Assembly: GCF_014203115.1 (NCBI RefSeq)
Contig: NZ_JACHIJ010000001.1
Location: 62,001 to 126,000, forward strand
Length of the DNA: 64,000 nt
From: Afipia massiliensis
GTDB lineage: Bacteria; Pseudomonadota; Alphaproteobacteria; Rhizobiales; Xanthobacteraceae
Direction of reading: 5' to 3'
Translations under genes and position numbers: made by a program
Shown: piece after piece, positions 47,358 to 55,141 of the stretch
Layout: the number at the start of each line of letters is the position of its first letter
How positions within the stretch are numbered: position 1 is the first letter of the stretch
Notes under the pieces: generated by a model
Seen by the model: only the letters and a program-made list of their open reading frames with translations
What the model was told of the DNA's origin: nothing
The model's database searches: none

Positions 47358-47736
47358 CTCGCACACTTCTATGATCGATCGCTCTAGGCCCTCCACCAAC
47401 GTTCGGACCTTCAATTAGAATAGACTTATCCTTTGCGGCAGATTGATCGCGAAGGTGGTGGTAAAATTCGGCACTTCCGAGCAGTGCAGCTGCCGGATCC
47501 TTTTCGGCGAACCGAACCAAACGTTCCACGACATAAACAGCGAACAATAACAAAAAGCCACTGGCGCACGCAGCTTGTATGGGATGCGCCGAAAGCGCCC
47601 AACAGACTATTCCTATAGAAACAAACAGGGCGATCAAAACGATAGACAGATTTCCAATCAACCCGGGGCCAAGCTTAACCCTCTTGAACATCCCGCTGGC
47701 TGAAGCGAGAATATCTTCTGCTGATTTCTTCCCCAT
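47350..47736 (-). CDS. Small two-helix membrane protein, coupled to the Cas2/SinR-like gene
   Basis: 128 residues from ATG 47736. Two adjacent hydrophobic segments (IGNLSIVLIALFVSIGIVCW and QAACASGFLLLFAVYVVERL) form a hairpin in the membrane. A charged cytoplasmic tail follows (RFAEKDPAAALLGSAEFYHH). The N-terminus MGKKSAEDILASASGMFKR is amphipathic. The downstream gene starts inside its last codons, so the two are probably translated together. AT-rich relative to the window. No family is recognised. Confidence 0.6.
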   Translation of the reverse strand: MGKKSAEDILASASGMFKRVKLGPGLIGNLSIVLIALFVSIGIVCWALSAHPIQAACASGFLLLFAVYVVERLVRFAEKDPAAALLGSAEFYHHLRDQSAAKDKSILIEGPNVGGGPRAIDHRSVRDE

Positions 47737-47878
47737 TCGCTTAGTTTGCTCAGCTAACGCCGCAAATCCAGCGGAATCTCATCAGACAGGCGCAAATTTC
47801 GACAATCTCGTCCGGATTTCGCGCTCCGGAAACCTAACCACGTCAGCCCCTTGAATGGCTTCGGCCCTTATGGGCTGC

Positions 47879-48736
47879 TCACCCCCTGAACGGCTTCGCG
47901 CTGCTGGCACGCCATGTTGTCCAAAGCACGCCGAGCCGGGACGATGACGGCGGCGCGAACGGCTCGGATGTCTCAAGCCGCGTCAGTATCTTTCCAATCA
48001 CGGCAAGCGGCAGGAAAGCTAGACGCGCGGCCATCGGCGCGTCGGCAAGCATTGCCAATGCCTGATCCAGTTGAGCACGAGCTTCACGGCGCAGATGCGC
48101 CAGCGCGCTCTTCAGCGGCGCGCTCACCTGATGCAGGAAAACCTCCTCGGCAACGACGGCGTGAAGATTCGTCAGGTCGGCCGGCAAATAGAGTTGCCGA
48201 CGAGCAGCGTGGCGCGGCAGCGCCAGCATGACATCAACAAGCCCCTCCGCGATGCCTGCATGCTCGGCGAGGCGTGCAGTCTCCGGCGAATTCACGCCCA
48301 GCACCTTGGCACGCAGCGCGTACATCGCGGCAGCCGTATCGCGGCAATGCGCCTCCAACGCCGCCATGTCGGGCATCGGATCGTCATAAACATCGAACAC
48401 ATGTGCGTCGATCAACCGGGCGAACGCTTCAACGGGAAGATCGTAGAGAGCCATCGCCCGCAACAACTCCGCCGCGACCGGATTGCCCTCGACCGCGCCA
48501 TGGTCGGCAGTCTGACTGCCGTCCGTCAACGCGTCGCGCCACCATTGCAGGCGGATCTCGCCGGGCAGCGGCTGGCTGACGTGATCGCGAACATGTGCAA
48601 CCTCGGCATTGAATGCCGCGAGTGCAATCCATGCCCGCCGCGATTCCGGCGGCACGAACAGGCTCGCCGCATAGGTTCTAAAATCCTGCGCGCGCACCAG
48701 ATCCGTGCAAAACGCTTCGGCGGATGTTGCGCTCAT
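47879..48736 (-). CDS. Squalene/phytoene synthase family protein (NDUFAF6-like)
   Basis: 285 residues. The all-helical fold pattern has QWWRDALTD near 64-72 and a first aspartate region VFDVYDDPMPD. The second metal motif of true synthases (DxxxD before RGRxYLP) is replaced by GLVDVMLALPRHAARRQLYL, so prenyl-diphosphate condensation is doubtful. Human NDUFAF6, a complex I assembly factor, belongs to this non-enzymatic branch. The gene overlaps the DUF498 gene by 4 bp (ATGA) and so is translationally coupled to an NDUFAF3 homologue, which supports an assembly role. Confidence 0.85.
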   Translation of the reverse strand: MSATSAEAFCTDLVRAQDFRTYAASLFVPPESRRAWIALAAFNAEVAHVRDHVSQPLPGEIRLQWWRDALTDGSQTADHGAVEGNPVAAELLRAMALYDLPVEAFARLIDAHVFDVYDDPMPDMAALEAHCRDTAAAMYALRAKVLGVNSPETARLAEHAGIAEGLVDVMLALPRHAARRQLYLPADLTNLHAVVAEEVFLHQVSAPLKSALAHLRREARAQLDQALAMLADAPMAARLAFLPLAVIGKILTRLETSEPFAPPSSSRLGVLWTTWRASSAKPFRG

Positions 48737-49140
48737 GGAACAGCGATCAGCGCTGCCGCCACGCGCCGACTCTCACCCATCATGACATTGTAGGTGCGGA
48801 TTGCCGGTCCCGTCTGCATGGTGTCGAGCATCACATGCACCTGCCGCAGCGCGTTGCGCAGCGGCGCGGGCGCGATCCAGACATCGCTTCCCGTGCCGAT
48901 CAACAGTGTATCGATCTCGTTCGCATGCTCGAAAATCCGGGCTAGCGAATACCGGTCGATGTCCTTGGGATCGTTGACCGGCCAAGCCCAGATCGCATTC
49001 GGCAGGCATAGCAACGAGCCGCGATGCGACATCTCCGCAAACCGGAAGCCGCCGTTGCCGTAGGCTTCGATCAGCGCCGACCGCGGAAGATGCAACGCAT
49101 CCGGCGCGCTAGTACCCACTTTCCGAAGTTCGTGATCCAT
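48733..49140 (-). CDS. Mth938/DUF498 domain protein (NDUFAF3 homologue)
   Basis: 135 residues from ATG 49140, preceded by GGAAGG; GTG 49158 and GTG 49119 are alternatives. The core IEAYGNGGFRFAEMSHRGSL, DPKDIDRYSLARIFEH and IDTLLIGTGSDVWIAP is the Mth938-like domain. Human NDUFAF3 in the same family assists assembly of respiratory complex I. The first residues (MDHELRKVGTS) are encoded by an inverted-repeat hairpin whose loop contains the ribosome-binding site and start codon. It follows secF on the minus strand and overlaps the NDUFAF6-like gene. Confidence 0.85.
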   Translation of the reverse strand: MDHELRKVGTSAPDALHLPRSALIEAYGNGGFRFAEMSHRGSLLCLPNAIWAWPVNDPKDIDRYSLARIFEHANEIDTLLIGTGSDVWIAPAPLRNALRQVHVMLDTMQTGPAIRTYNVMMGESRRVAAALIAVP

Positions 49141-49274
49141 CTCAGCACCACCTTCCACGAACTTCGGAAAGTCATGGGTACTAGCAAGCTATAATTCTAG
49201 TACCGCTTTCTATTGGAAGTTCCTGGATCGGACTCGCAGCTTGCGCCGCAGGAACTTCCAATAGGCGGTACTAG
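49109..49274. repeat. Mirrored double hairpin between secF and the NDUFAF3-like gene
   Basis: Hairpin 1 (49109-49184) has arms CTAGTACCCA...GAAGTTCGTG and the complement with 3 extra bases in its right arm. Hairpin 2 (49197-49274) has related arms CTAGTACCGC...GGAAGTTCCTG with 3 extra bases in its left arm. The hairpins are 12 nt apart, have loops of 21 and 23 nt, and are diverged copies of each other in mirror arrangement. Confidence 0.88.
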
Positions 49275-49278
49275 GCCA

Positions 49279-50283
49279 TCAGGGCTTCGACGGCTTGTCG
49301 TCCTCGCCGCCCCGGTTTTCGCCCACGCCGAGATAAATTAGGATCGGCGCCGCGATGAAGATCGAGGTGTAGGTGCCGACCAGCACGACGCCGAAGGTCA
49401 TCGTCGCCGCAAAGCTGTGGATCGCCTTGCCGCCGAACAGCAGCAGGGCGAGCAACGCCAGCGTCACCGTGACGTGAGTGATGATGGAGCGCGACAGTGT
49501 CGAGTTGATCGAATGGTTCAGCAGATCAGTCATCGGCATCTTCTTGTAGCGCCGCAGCATTTCGCGAATGCGGTCATAGATGACGACAGTGTCGTTGAGC
49601 GAGTAGCCGAGAATGGTGAGCAGCGCCGCGATACTGGTCAGATCGAACTCGATCTGGGTGATCGACATGAATCCCAGCGTCAGCACGATGTCGTGGACGT
49701 TCGCGATCATCGCGCCGAGTGAGAACTGCCACTCGAACCGGAACCAGAGATACATGAAGATGCCCGCGATCGCGAGCATCAGTCCAACCGTGCCATAGGC
49801 GAGCAACTCGCTCGATACGCGCGGACCAACCACCTCGACGCGGCGATAGTCGACGCTGTCACCGAACAACTGGCGGACCTTTTGAACCGCCACCTGCTGC
49901 GCCTGATCGCCACCCGGCTGTTCGGCAATGCGGATCAGAACGTCGGAGGGACCGCCAAACTGCTGAAGCTGGACGTCACCGAAATTCAGTGTCGTGAGCT
50001 GCGCGCGCAACGATGCGATATCCGCCGGACCCGACTTGGTCTGAATCTCCAGCAGCGTGCCGCCCTTGAAGTCGATGCCGAAATTCAGCCCGTGCGCGAA
50101 ATAGAGGCCGATCGCGATCAACGACAACAGCGCCGAGATCGGAAAGCTGATGCGGCGAAAGCGCATGAAGTCGAACTTCGTATCGTCGGGAACGATGCGA
50201 AGCGCGGGAATGACGCCGTAAATGCTGAGCACCGTCAGAATGACGATGAAGACGGCCAGAGCGATAATAATAGTTTGAGTCAC
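49279..50283 (-). CDS. secF: Protein translocase subunit SecF
   Basis: 334 residues, six membrane helices. The SecF hallmark block is present after the first helix (AHGLNFGIDFKGGTLLEIQT), and the later RND-type segments GYSLNDTVVIYDRIREMLRR and NSTLSRSIITHVTVTLALLA are typical. With SecD it uses the proton gradient to pull proteins through SecYEG on the periplasmic side. It follows secD by 13 bp. The double hairpin lies just after its stop codon. Confidence 0.97.
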   Translation of the reverse strand: MTQTIIIALAVFIVILTVLSIYGVIPALRIVPDDTKFDFMRFRRISFPISALLSLIAIGLYFAHGLNFGIDFKGGTLLEIQTKSGPADIASLRAQLTTLNFGDVQLQQFGGPSDVLIRIAEQPGGDQAQQVAVQKVRQLFGDSVDYRRVEVVGPRVSSELLAYGTVGLMLAIAGIFMYLWFRFEWQFSLGAMIANVHDIVLTLGFMSITQIEFDLTSIAALLTILGYSLNDTVVIYDRIREMLRRYKKMPMTDLLNHSINSTLSRSIITHVTVTLALLALLLFGGKAIHSFAATMTFGVVLVGTYTSIFIAAPILIYLGVGENRGGEDDKPSKP

Positions 50284-50296
50284 TGTGTAGCTATCC

Positions 50297-51895
50297 TCAA
50301 ATCGGCACGGTCTTGGGACGCTTCCAGCTCACCCACGTCGCAACGATCAGCCGCGTAACGGTGAACGCTGTGAAAACCGTGGTGATGATGCCGATGCCGA
50401 GCGTCACGGCGAAGCCGCGCACCGGCCCTGTGCCGATGTAGAACAGCACGGCTGCCGCGATAAACGTGGTGATGTTGGAGTCCAGAATGGTCGCGAGCGC
50501 CCGGGTGAAGCCAGCATCGATGGCCGAGATTGCAGTCCGGCCTGCGCGCAATTCCTCGCGGATACGCTCATAGATCAGCACGTTCGAGTCGACCGCGATG
50601 CCGACCGTCAGAACGATGCCTGCGATGCCGGGCAGCGTCAGGGTCGCATTCAGCAGCGACAGGATGCCAAAGATCATCGCGACGTTGATCGCGACCGCGA
50701 CATTGGCGAAGAAGCCGAACAGCCGGTAGGTCAGCAACATAAACACAATGACCAGCACCGACCCGACGTAGGACGCCAGTTCGCCTGCGGCGATCGAGTC
50801 CTGACCAAGTCCCGGGCCGACCGTGCGTTCTTCGATGATCGTCAGCGGCGCAGGCAACGCGCCCGCGCGCAGCAGGATTGAGAGATCGTTCGCGCCCTGC
50901 ACGGTGAAGTTGCCGGAAATCTGGCCGGAACCGCCGGTGATCGGCTCGCGGATGACCGGCGCCGAAATCACTTCGTTGTCGAGCACGATAGCGAACGGTT
51001 GTCCCACGTTCTCGAGGGTGGCTTGCGCGAACTTGCGCGCGCCGGAAGTATTGAAGCGGAAGCTGACGATCGGCTCGCCGGAGCGCTGATCGAAGCCGGG
51101 CTGTGCGTCGGTCAGATCACCGCCGGAGACAAGCACCTGCTTCTTGATGATGTAGGGCACCTTCGGCGCCGTCGAGCTCATCAACAGCTCAGAGTCCGGC
51201 GGCACCCGCCCCTGCTGCGCCTGATCGGGCGGCACGGTCGGATCAACCATCCGGAAGTCGAGCTTCGCCGTCTTGCCGAGCAATTCCTTGAGGCGGGTCG
51301 GATCCTGGAGGCCCGGTACCTGAACGAGAATGCGATCGATGCCCTGACGCTGGATCAGCGGTTCGACGGTGCCGAGTTCGTTGATGCGGCGCTCGACGAT
51401 CTGGATCGACTGTTCGACCGACTGACGGACGCGTTCGGTGATCGCTGCCGGAGGCACGGTCAGACGGATCAGCCCGCCGCCGCCATCGCTGACTTCAACG
51501 CTGCGCTGGCCGCTCGAGCCGAGCAGACCGCCAAGCGGCTGGGACAGTTCGCGCAGCTTAGCCAGCGCGTTGGTGAGGTCGGTGTCCTTGACGCGGACTT
51601 CGACATTCTCGCCACGAACCGCAAGCCCGGTGTAGCCGATCTTGGCATCGCGCAGCGTGCGCCGCACGTCATCGCGAACCTGATCGAGCTTGTCCTTCTT
51701 CACCGAGTTCGAATCGACCTCGAGCAGGATGTGCGAGCCACCCTGCAAGTCGAGGCCGAGTACGATGTGACGCTGCGCCCACTTCGGCCAGGTCTTGACG
51801 GTCGATTCAGGGAAGAAGTTCGGAACCGCGAAAAGGCAAACGATCGTGGCGGTCAGGATGACCGCCAGCGCCTTCCACCGCGTGAAATACAACAT
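50297..51895 (-). CDS. secD: Protein translocase subunit SecD
   Basis: 532 residues. The first helix is followed by LGLDLQGGSHILLEVD, the SecD D1 signature. A periplasmic P1 domain (about 60-330) contains the IERRINELGTVEPLIQRQG region, and six-helix RND-like motifs follow (GIAVDSNVLIYERIREELRAG, AGFTRALATILDSNITTFIA). It works with SecF and YajC. A double hairpin separates it from yajC upstream. Confidence 0.97.
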   Translation of the reverse strand: MLYFTRWKALAVILTATIVCLFAVPNFFPESTVKTWPKWAQRHIVLGLDLQGGSHILLEVDSNSVKKDKLDQVRDDVRRTLRDAKIGYTGLAVRGENVEVRVKDTDLTNALAKLRELSQPLGGLLGSSGQRSVEVSDGGGGLIRLTVPPAAITERVRQSVEQSIQIVERRINELGTVEPLIQRQGIDRILVQVPGLQDPTRLKELLGKTAKLDFRMVDPTVPPDQAQQGRVPPDSELLMSSTAPKVPYIIKKQVLVSGGDLTDAQPGFDQRSGEPIVSFRFNTSGARKFAQATLENVGQPFAIVLDNEVISAPVIREPITGGSGQISGNFTVQGANDLSILLRAGALPAPLTIIEERTVGPGLGQDSIAAGELASYVGSVLVIVFMLLTYRLFGFFANVAVAINVAMIFGILSLLNATLTLPGIAGIVLTVGIAVDSNVLIYERIREELRAGRTAISAIDAGFTRALATILDSNITTFIAAAVLFYIGTGPVRGFAVTLGIGIITTVFTAFTVTRLIVATWVSWKRPKTVPI

Positions 51896-51931
51896 CGAGA
51901 TAACCCGTCAGATTCGTGAAAGCGTTTGCAT

Positions 51932-52091
51932 CAGTGGAGTGGATTTGACATTCGCGACCAGCGTGCGACGGGGTGCAACGCGAATGTCAAATCCAAAACT
52001 CCACTGGAAATCAATTACCAGTGGTCCTTTGATTCTAATATTCGCAAGCTCTTCGCTGAGATGGGCTGCGAATGTTAGAATCGGACCACTG
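51932..52091. repeat. Mirrored double hairpin between yajC and secD
   Basis: Hairpin 3 (51932-52006) has arms CAGTGGAG...TTTGACATTCGCG with 3 extra bases in its right arm. Hairpin 4 (52019-52091) has arms CAGTGGTCC...CTAATATTCGCA with 3 extra bases (TTT) in its left arm. The spacer is 12 nt and the loops are 20-22 nt. The design equals that of 49109-49274, although the sequences differ. Confidence 0.88.
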
Positions 52092-52096
52092 AGGCG

Positions 52097-52450
52097 TTAG
52101 CTCGCGGCTGTCTCTTCCTTTGAATCCTTGGCAGGCTCGCCCTTCGTCCGCACGCCGGAGATCATCTGGCGCATCTGACGGATACGGACACCGTCGGAGA
52201 TTTCGACCTCGATCTGGTCGTCATCGACAACCTTGGTCACCTTGCCGACAAGGCCGCCGTTGGTGACGATGGTATCGCCGCGGCGGATGTTCTTCACCAG
52301 CTCCTGATGATCCTTCAGCTTCTTCTGCTGCGGCTTCAGAATCAGGAAGTACATGATGACGAAAATCAGTGCGAACGGCAGCAGCGACATCAGCATGCTG
52401 TTGGTATCACCGGCGCCGGCGGCTTGAGCAAAGGCAGGAGTAATGAACAT
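52097..52450 (-). CDS. yajC: Preprotein translocase subunit YajC
   Basis: 117 residues from ATG 52450, with a CGAGGA ribosome-binding site; the longer frame to 52480 is not needed. One membrane helix (LPFALIFVIMYFLILKPQQK) is followed by the conserved KKLKDHQELVKNIRRGDTIV and TNGGLVGKVTKVVDD blocks. It joins SecDF to form the accessory translocon complex. It is the first gene of the secDF run and divergent from the DUF815 gene. Confidence 0.96.
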   Translation of the reverse strand: MFITPAFAQAAGAGDTNSMLMSLLPFALIFVIMYFLILKPQQKKLKDHQELVKNIRRGDTIVTNGGLVGKVTKVVDDDQIEVEISDGVRIRQMRQMISGVRTKGEPAKDSKEETAAS

Positions 52451-52644
52451 ACGAAAAGTCCTCGGAAAGGCGCCCGCCATGGGGCGAAACGCGTAGGCGC
52501 AAGGCCGTTTTGGCCGAATTTGCGCGGACTATAGCGACAGGCCACCCAATTGCAACGGGACCGGACATGTCGATTTTGCCATGCATTCGTGGCGCTTGCA
52601 GCCGCCCGTTGCCCTCGCTAAGGGTGCCCTTGAGGTGCTGATTC

Positions 52645-53616
52645 ATGTCCAAAAAACCCAATAAAAAGGCCTCCAGGGCCGCCACGAAGGCGCGTCCCGG
52701 CAAGGCGATCAAAACCGCGACAAAACGCCCTGCTGCATCGGCCGATGCCGAGACCCAGGCCCGGATCGCGCTCGCGCTCGAGAGTATCGCCGCGAACCTG
52801 AACGCATCAGCGGCCAGACCGTCGACCCCCGATTCTCTCAAAAAGGCCGACGCCTTTGTCTGGCAGCCGAGCGGCCATCTGGTGCCGGTTCCAAAGGTCA
52901 GCCGCGTCGACCTCGGACTGCTCAAGGGCATCGACCGGATGCGCGACATCCTGATCGAGAACACCGAACGCTTTGCCACAGGCCTGCCCGCGAACAATGC
53001 CCTGCTATGGGGCGCGCGGGGCATGGGCAAGTCGTCGCTGGTCAAGGCGGCGCATGCCAACGTCAACGCCATGCCCAAGGTGCGAGGCCGGCTGAAGCTG
53101 ATCGAGATTCATCGCGAGGACATCGAAAGCCTGCCGCTTCTGATGTCGCTGCTGCGCGAATCCGATTTTCACTTCATCGTGTTCTGCGATGATCTGTCGT
53201 TCGACGGCAACGACGCATCGTACAAGTCGCTGAAGGCTGTTCTGGAAGGCGGCATCGAAGGCCGGCCCGACAATGTGATCCTGTACGCGACCTCAAACCG
53301 CCGCCATCTGCTGGCGCGCGACATGATCGAGAACGAGCGTTCGACCTCCATCAATCCCGGCGAAGCCGTCGAGGAAAAGGTGTCGCTGTCGGATCGCTTC
53401 GGCCTATGGCTCGGCTTCCACAAGTGCAGCCAGGACGAATATCTCGAGATGGTGCGCGGCTATTGCAAGCACTTCGGCGTCAAGATGCCCGACGATCAAT
53501 TGGAGCGCGAAGCGCTCGAATGGTCCACCACGCGCGGATCGCGGTCGGGTCGCGTCGCCTGGCAGTTCACGCAGGAAATCGCGGGACGGATGGGCGTCAA
53601 GCTCGCGGCTAAGTAA
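52645..53616 (+). CDS. DUF815 family AAA ATPase
   Basis: 323 residues. A basic, low-complexity N-terminus (MSKKPNKKASRAATKARPG) precedes an AAA-type ATPase: Walker A LLWGARGMGKSSLVKAAH and Walker B FIVFCDDLSFDGNDASY, then a sensor-like VILYATSNRRHLL. The function of DUF815 is not established. Its last 114 bp reappear in diverged form at 55022-55135, which marks this 3' end as the left border of an integration hotspot. Confidence 0.9.
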   Translation: MSKKPNKKASRAATKARPGKAIKTATKRPAASADAETQARIALALESIAANLNASAARPSTPDSLKKADAFVWQPSGHLVPVPKVSRVDLGLLKGIDRMRDILIENTERFATGLPANNALLWGARGMGKSSLVKAAHANVNAMPKVRGRLKLIEIHREDIESLPLLMSLLRESDFHFIVFCDDLSFDGNDASYKSLKAVLEGGIEGRPDNVILYATSNRRHLLARDMIENERSTSINPGEAVEEKVSLSDRFGLWLGFHKCSQDEYLEMVRGYCKHFGVKMPDDQLEREALEWSTTRGSRSGRVAWQFTQEIAGRMGVKLAAK

Positions 53617-53864
53617 TCCGCGAAGCCGCTACCGAAGCACGCGCAACAAGACCCCGCCTTTACCGATTTCGTGATCGAGTATCTCGGCTAAAACTGAGAC
53701 TCGAGAATCTCGGATCTGGGATCGAGCCCAAAATGCTGTATGCGCCTTAACGCTGCAATGCGTAACCGTTCACGCAAATAATTGACGAACCGAATGAACG
53801 TAGAGGCGGCCCACGCTTAGATTACGTGCGTGGCAATCCACGCAGGAACAGCTACATATAGCTC

Positions 53865-54926
53865 ATGGAAAAAACTCAAGAAGACAGCATCGGAATATTG
53901 AAAACGATTTGGAAGAAGAACGAGACGGGTGTTTGGGCTAGTCACGACCTAAAAGGTATTGATCTTAAGCCGCGAGAGGGTTTCACAAAAGATTATTTCA
54001 AGATCGAAAACGAAATCACCCTTATGACTCAAAGCCCGGGTGAGATTATGAATTTTTTTGCTACATTCGGCACCACTGAATTTTTAGTGCGGCAAAGTAT
54101 CGTTCCTATAGTGGCATGGAATGATGACGATGCAGAGATTCGCACAATCGGCACCGGATTCTTCATTAGTGCTTCTGGACTACTGATGACCGCGGCACAT
54201 GTTCTCCGTGATCCTGTTGATGAGAATTACACTAGCGTCACTTATGTCGATAAAAATTTGCACCGACTAGGTGAAAATCTGCATTTTGGCATTTTGCTGC
54301 CTGCCAACCCAGCCATGGCAAACGCCCCCTTCGAGATGCATCCGGTGATGCGAGAAGCTAAATGGTTTATGTGCCCATTTGAATGGACAACTCACTGGGG
54401 CAAAAATGTTGAGAGTCCGCTTCTGCATCAAAAACCTGAGTTTAAACTCGATCTCGATGTCGCGGTTTGTAAAGTAGCAGAACAATCATTAATCGGCCCA
54501 TACCAGCCGCTGAACATTGGCCTGCATAATCTCAAAGTTGGCGACCGTGCTGTAGCGATCGGATACCCAGAAATGAGGAATATTCGACGAGGCGGTGATG
54601 ATTACCAACCAGAATTAGTTGTTTCTGTTGGCTCTGTGACAAACATTCTCGCAGACAATATGACCGAGAAGCAGAACACAACACCGGGGCCAAACTTCGA
54701 ATTCAATGCCAAAATCCCTGGCAAAATGAGCGGCAGCCCTATTTTAGTTGGCGGGGGTATTATAACGAAGGGAGTTGTCAGCCGAAGTTGGCAGGATGAA
54801 AATCACGCTAGTGGATGCTTGATTGCACCCATAATGAATCTGCCAATAGTTGGCGAAAAAAGTCTCGTTGATATGATCAAAGCTGGCGAAGAAGGAATTG
54901 CTCAAATTATGGGAGTGGGTCTTTGA
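53865..54926 (+). CDS. Trypsin-like serine protease, probably horizontally acquired
   Basis: 353 residues, no signal peptide, so likely cytoplasmic. The chymotrypsin-fold triad is visible: His112 in LLMTAAHVL, Asp198 in KLDLDVAV, Ser289 in GKMSGSPIL, with the TGFFISASG strand before the histidine. An N-terminal extension of about 75 residues has no known domain. The gene is markedly AT-rich against its neighbours. It lies alone between the DUF815 gene and a scar of diverged flanking-gene ends. Stand-alone trypsin-like proteases occur in phage-defence loci, but no partner is seen here. Confidence 0.85.
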   Translation: MEKTQEDSIGILKTIWKKNETGVWASHDLKGIDLKPREGFTKDYFKIENEITLMTQSPGEIMNFFATFGTTEFLVRQSIVPIVAWNDDDAEIRTIGTGFFISASGLLMTAAHVLRDPVDENYTSVTYVDKNLHRLGENLHFGILLPANPAMANAPFEMHPVMREAKWFMCPFEWTTHWGKNVESPLLHQKPEFKLDLDVAVCKVAEQSLIGPYQPLNIGLHNLKVGDRAVAIGYPEMRNIRRGGDDYQPELVVSVGSVTNILADNMTEKQNTTPGPNFEFNAKIPGKMSGSPILVGGGIITKGVVSRSWQDENHASGCLIAPIMNLPIVGEKSLVDMIKAGEEGIAQIMGVGL

Positions 54927-54964
54927 TCGCGCTTCGCTACAGTAAATTATCCCATCCGCGCGCG

Positions 54965-55021
54965 CTACGCGCCGTTCAGAAATTGAAACGGGTCGATGGC
55001 TGAAGATCCCTTGTGGATCTT
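54965..55021 (-). pseudogene. Remnant: 3' end of a diverged M23/LysM gene
   Basis: Nineteen codons (minus strand) encode KIHKGSSAIDPFQFLNGA and a stop. They match the last 18 residues of the intact gene at 57803-59179 (EIRKGSSAVDPLQFLNGA). Eight of 57 bases differ, and the stop codon is TAG rather than TAA, so it comes from a related genome rather than a recent local duplication. Confidence 0.9.
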
Positions 55022-55135
55022 GAGCGCGAAGCGCTCGAATGGTCGACCACGCGCGGATCGCGCTCGGGCCGCGTCGCCTGGCAGTTCACGCAGGAAATCG
55101 CGGGACGGATGGGTGTGAAGCTCGCGACGGCGTAG
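55022..55135 (+). pseudogene. Remnant: 3' end of a diverged DUF815 gene
   Basis: The 114-bp segment aligns with 53503-53616, the 3' end of the intact DUF815 gene. In the first 105 bases five positions differ, all silent third-codon changes. The last two residues differ (TA against AK), and the stop is TAG rather than TAA. It directly joins the M23 remnant. The silent-only differences show it evolved as coding sequence elsewhere. Confidence 0.92.
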
Positions 55136-55141
55136 AGCACG

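Noticed and set aside
49109-52091. Classical REP/REPIN interpretation of the double hairpins
   Set aside because: The two elements do not share sequence, and no RAYT transposase gene is in the window; kept only as an alternative in the findings.
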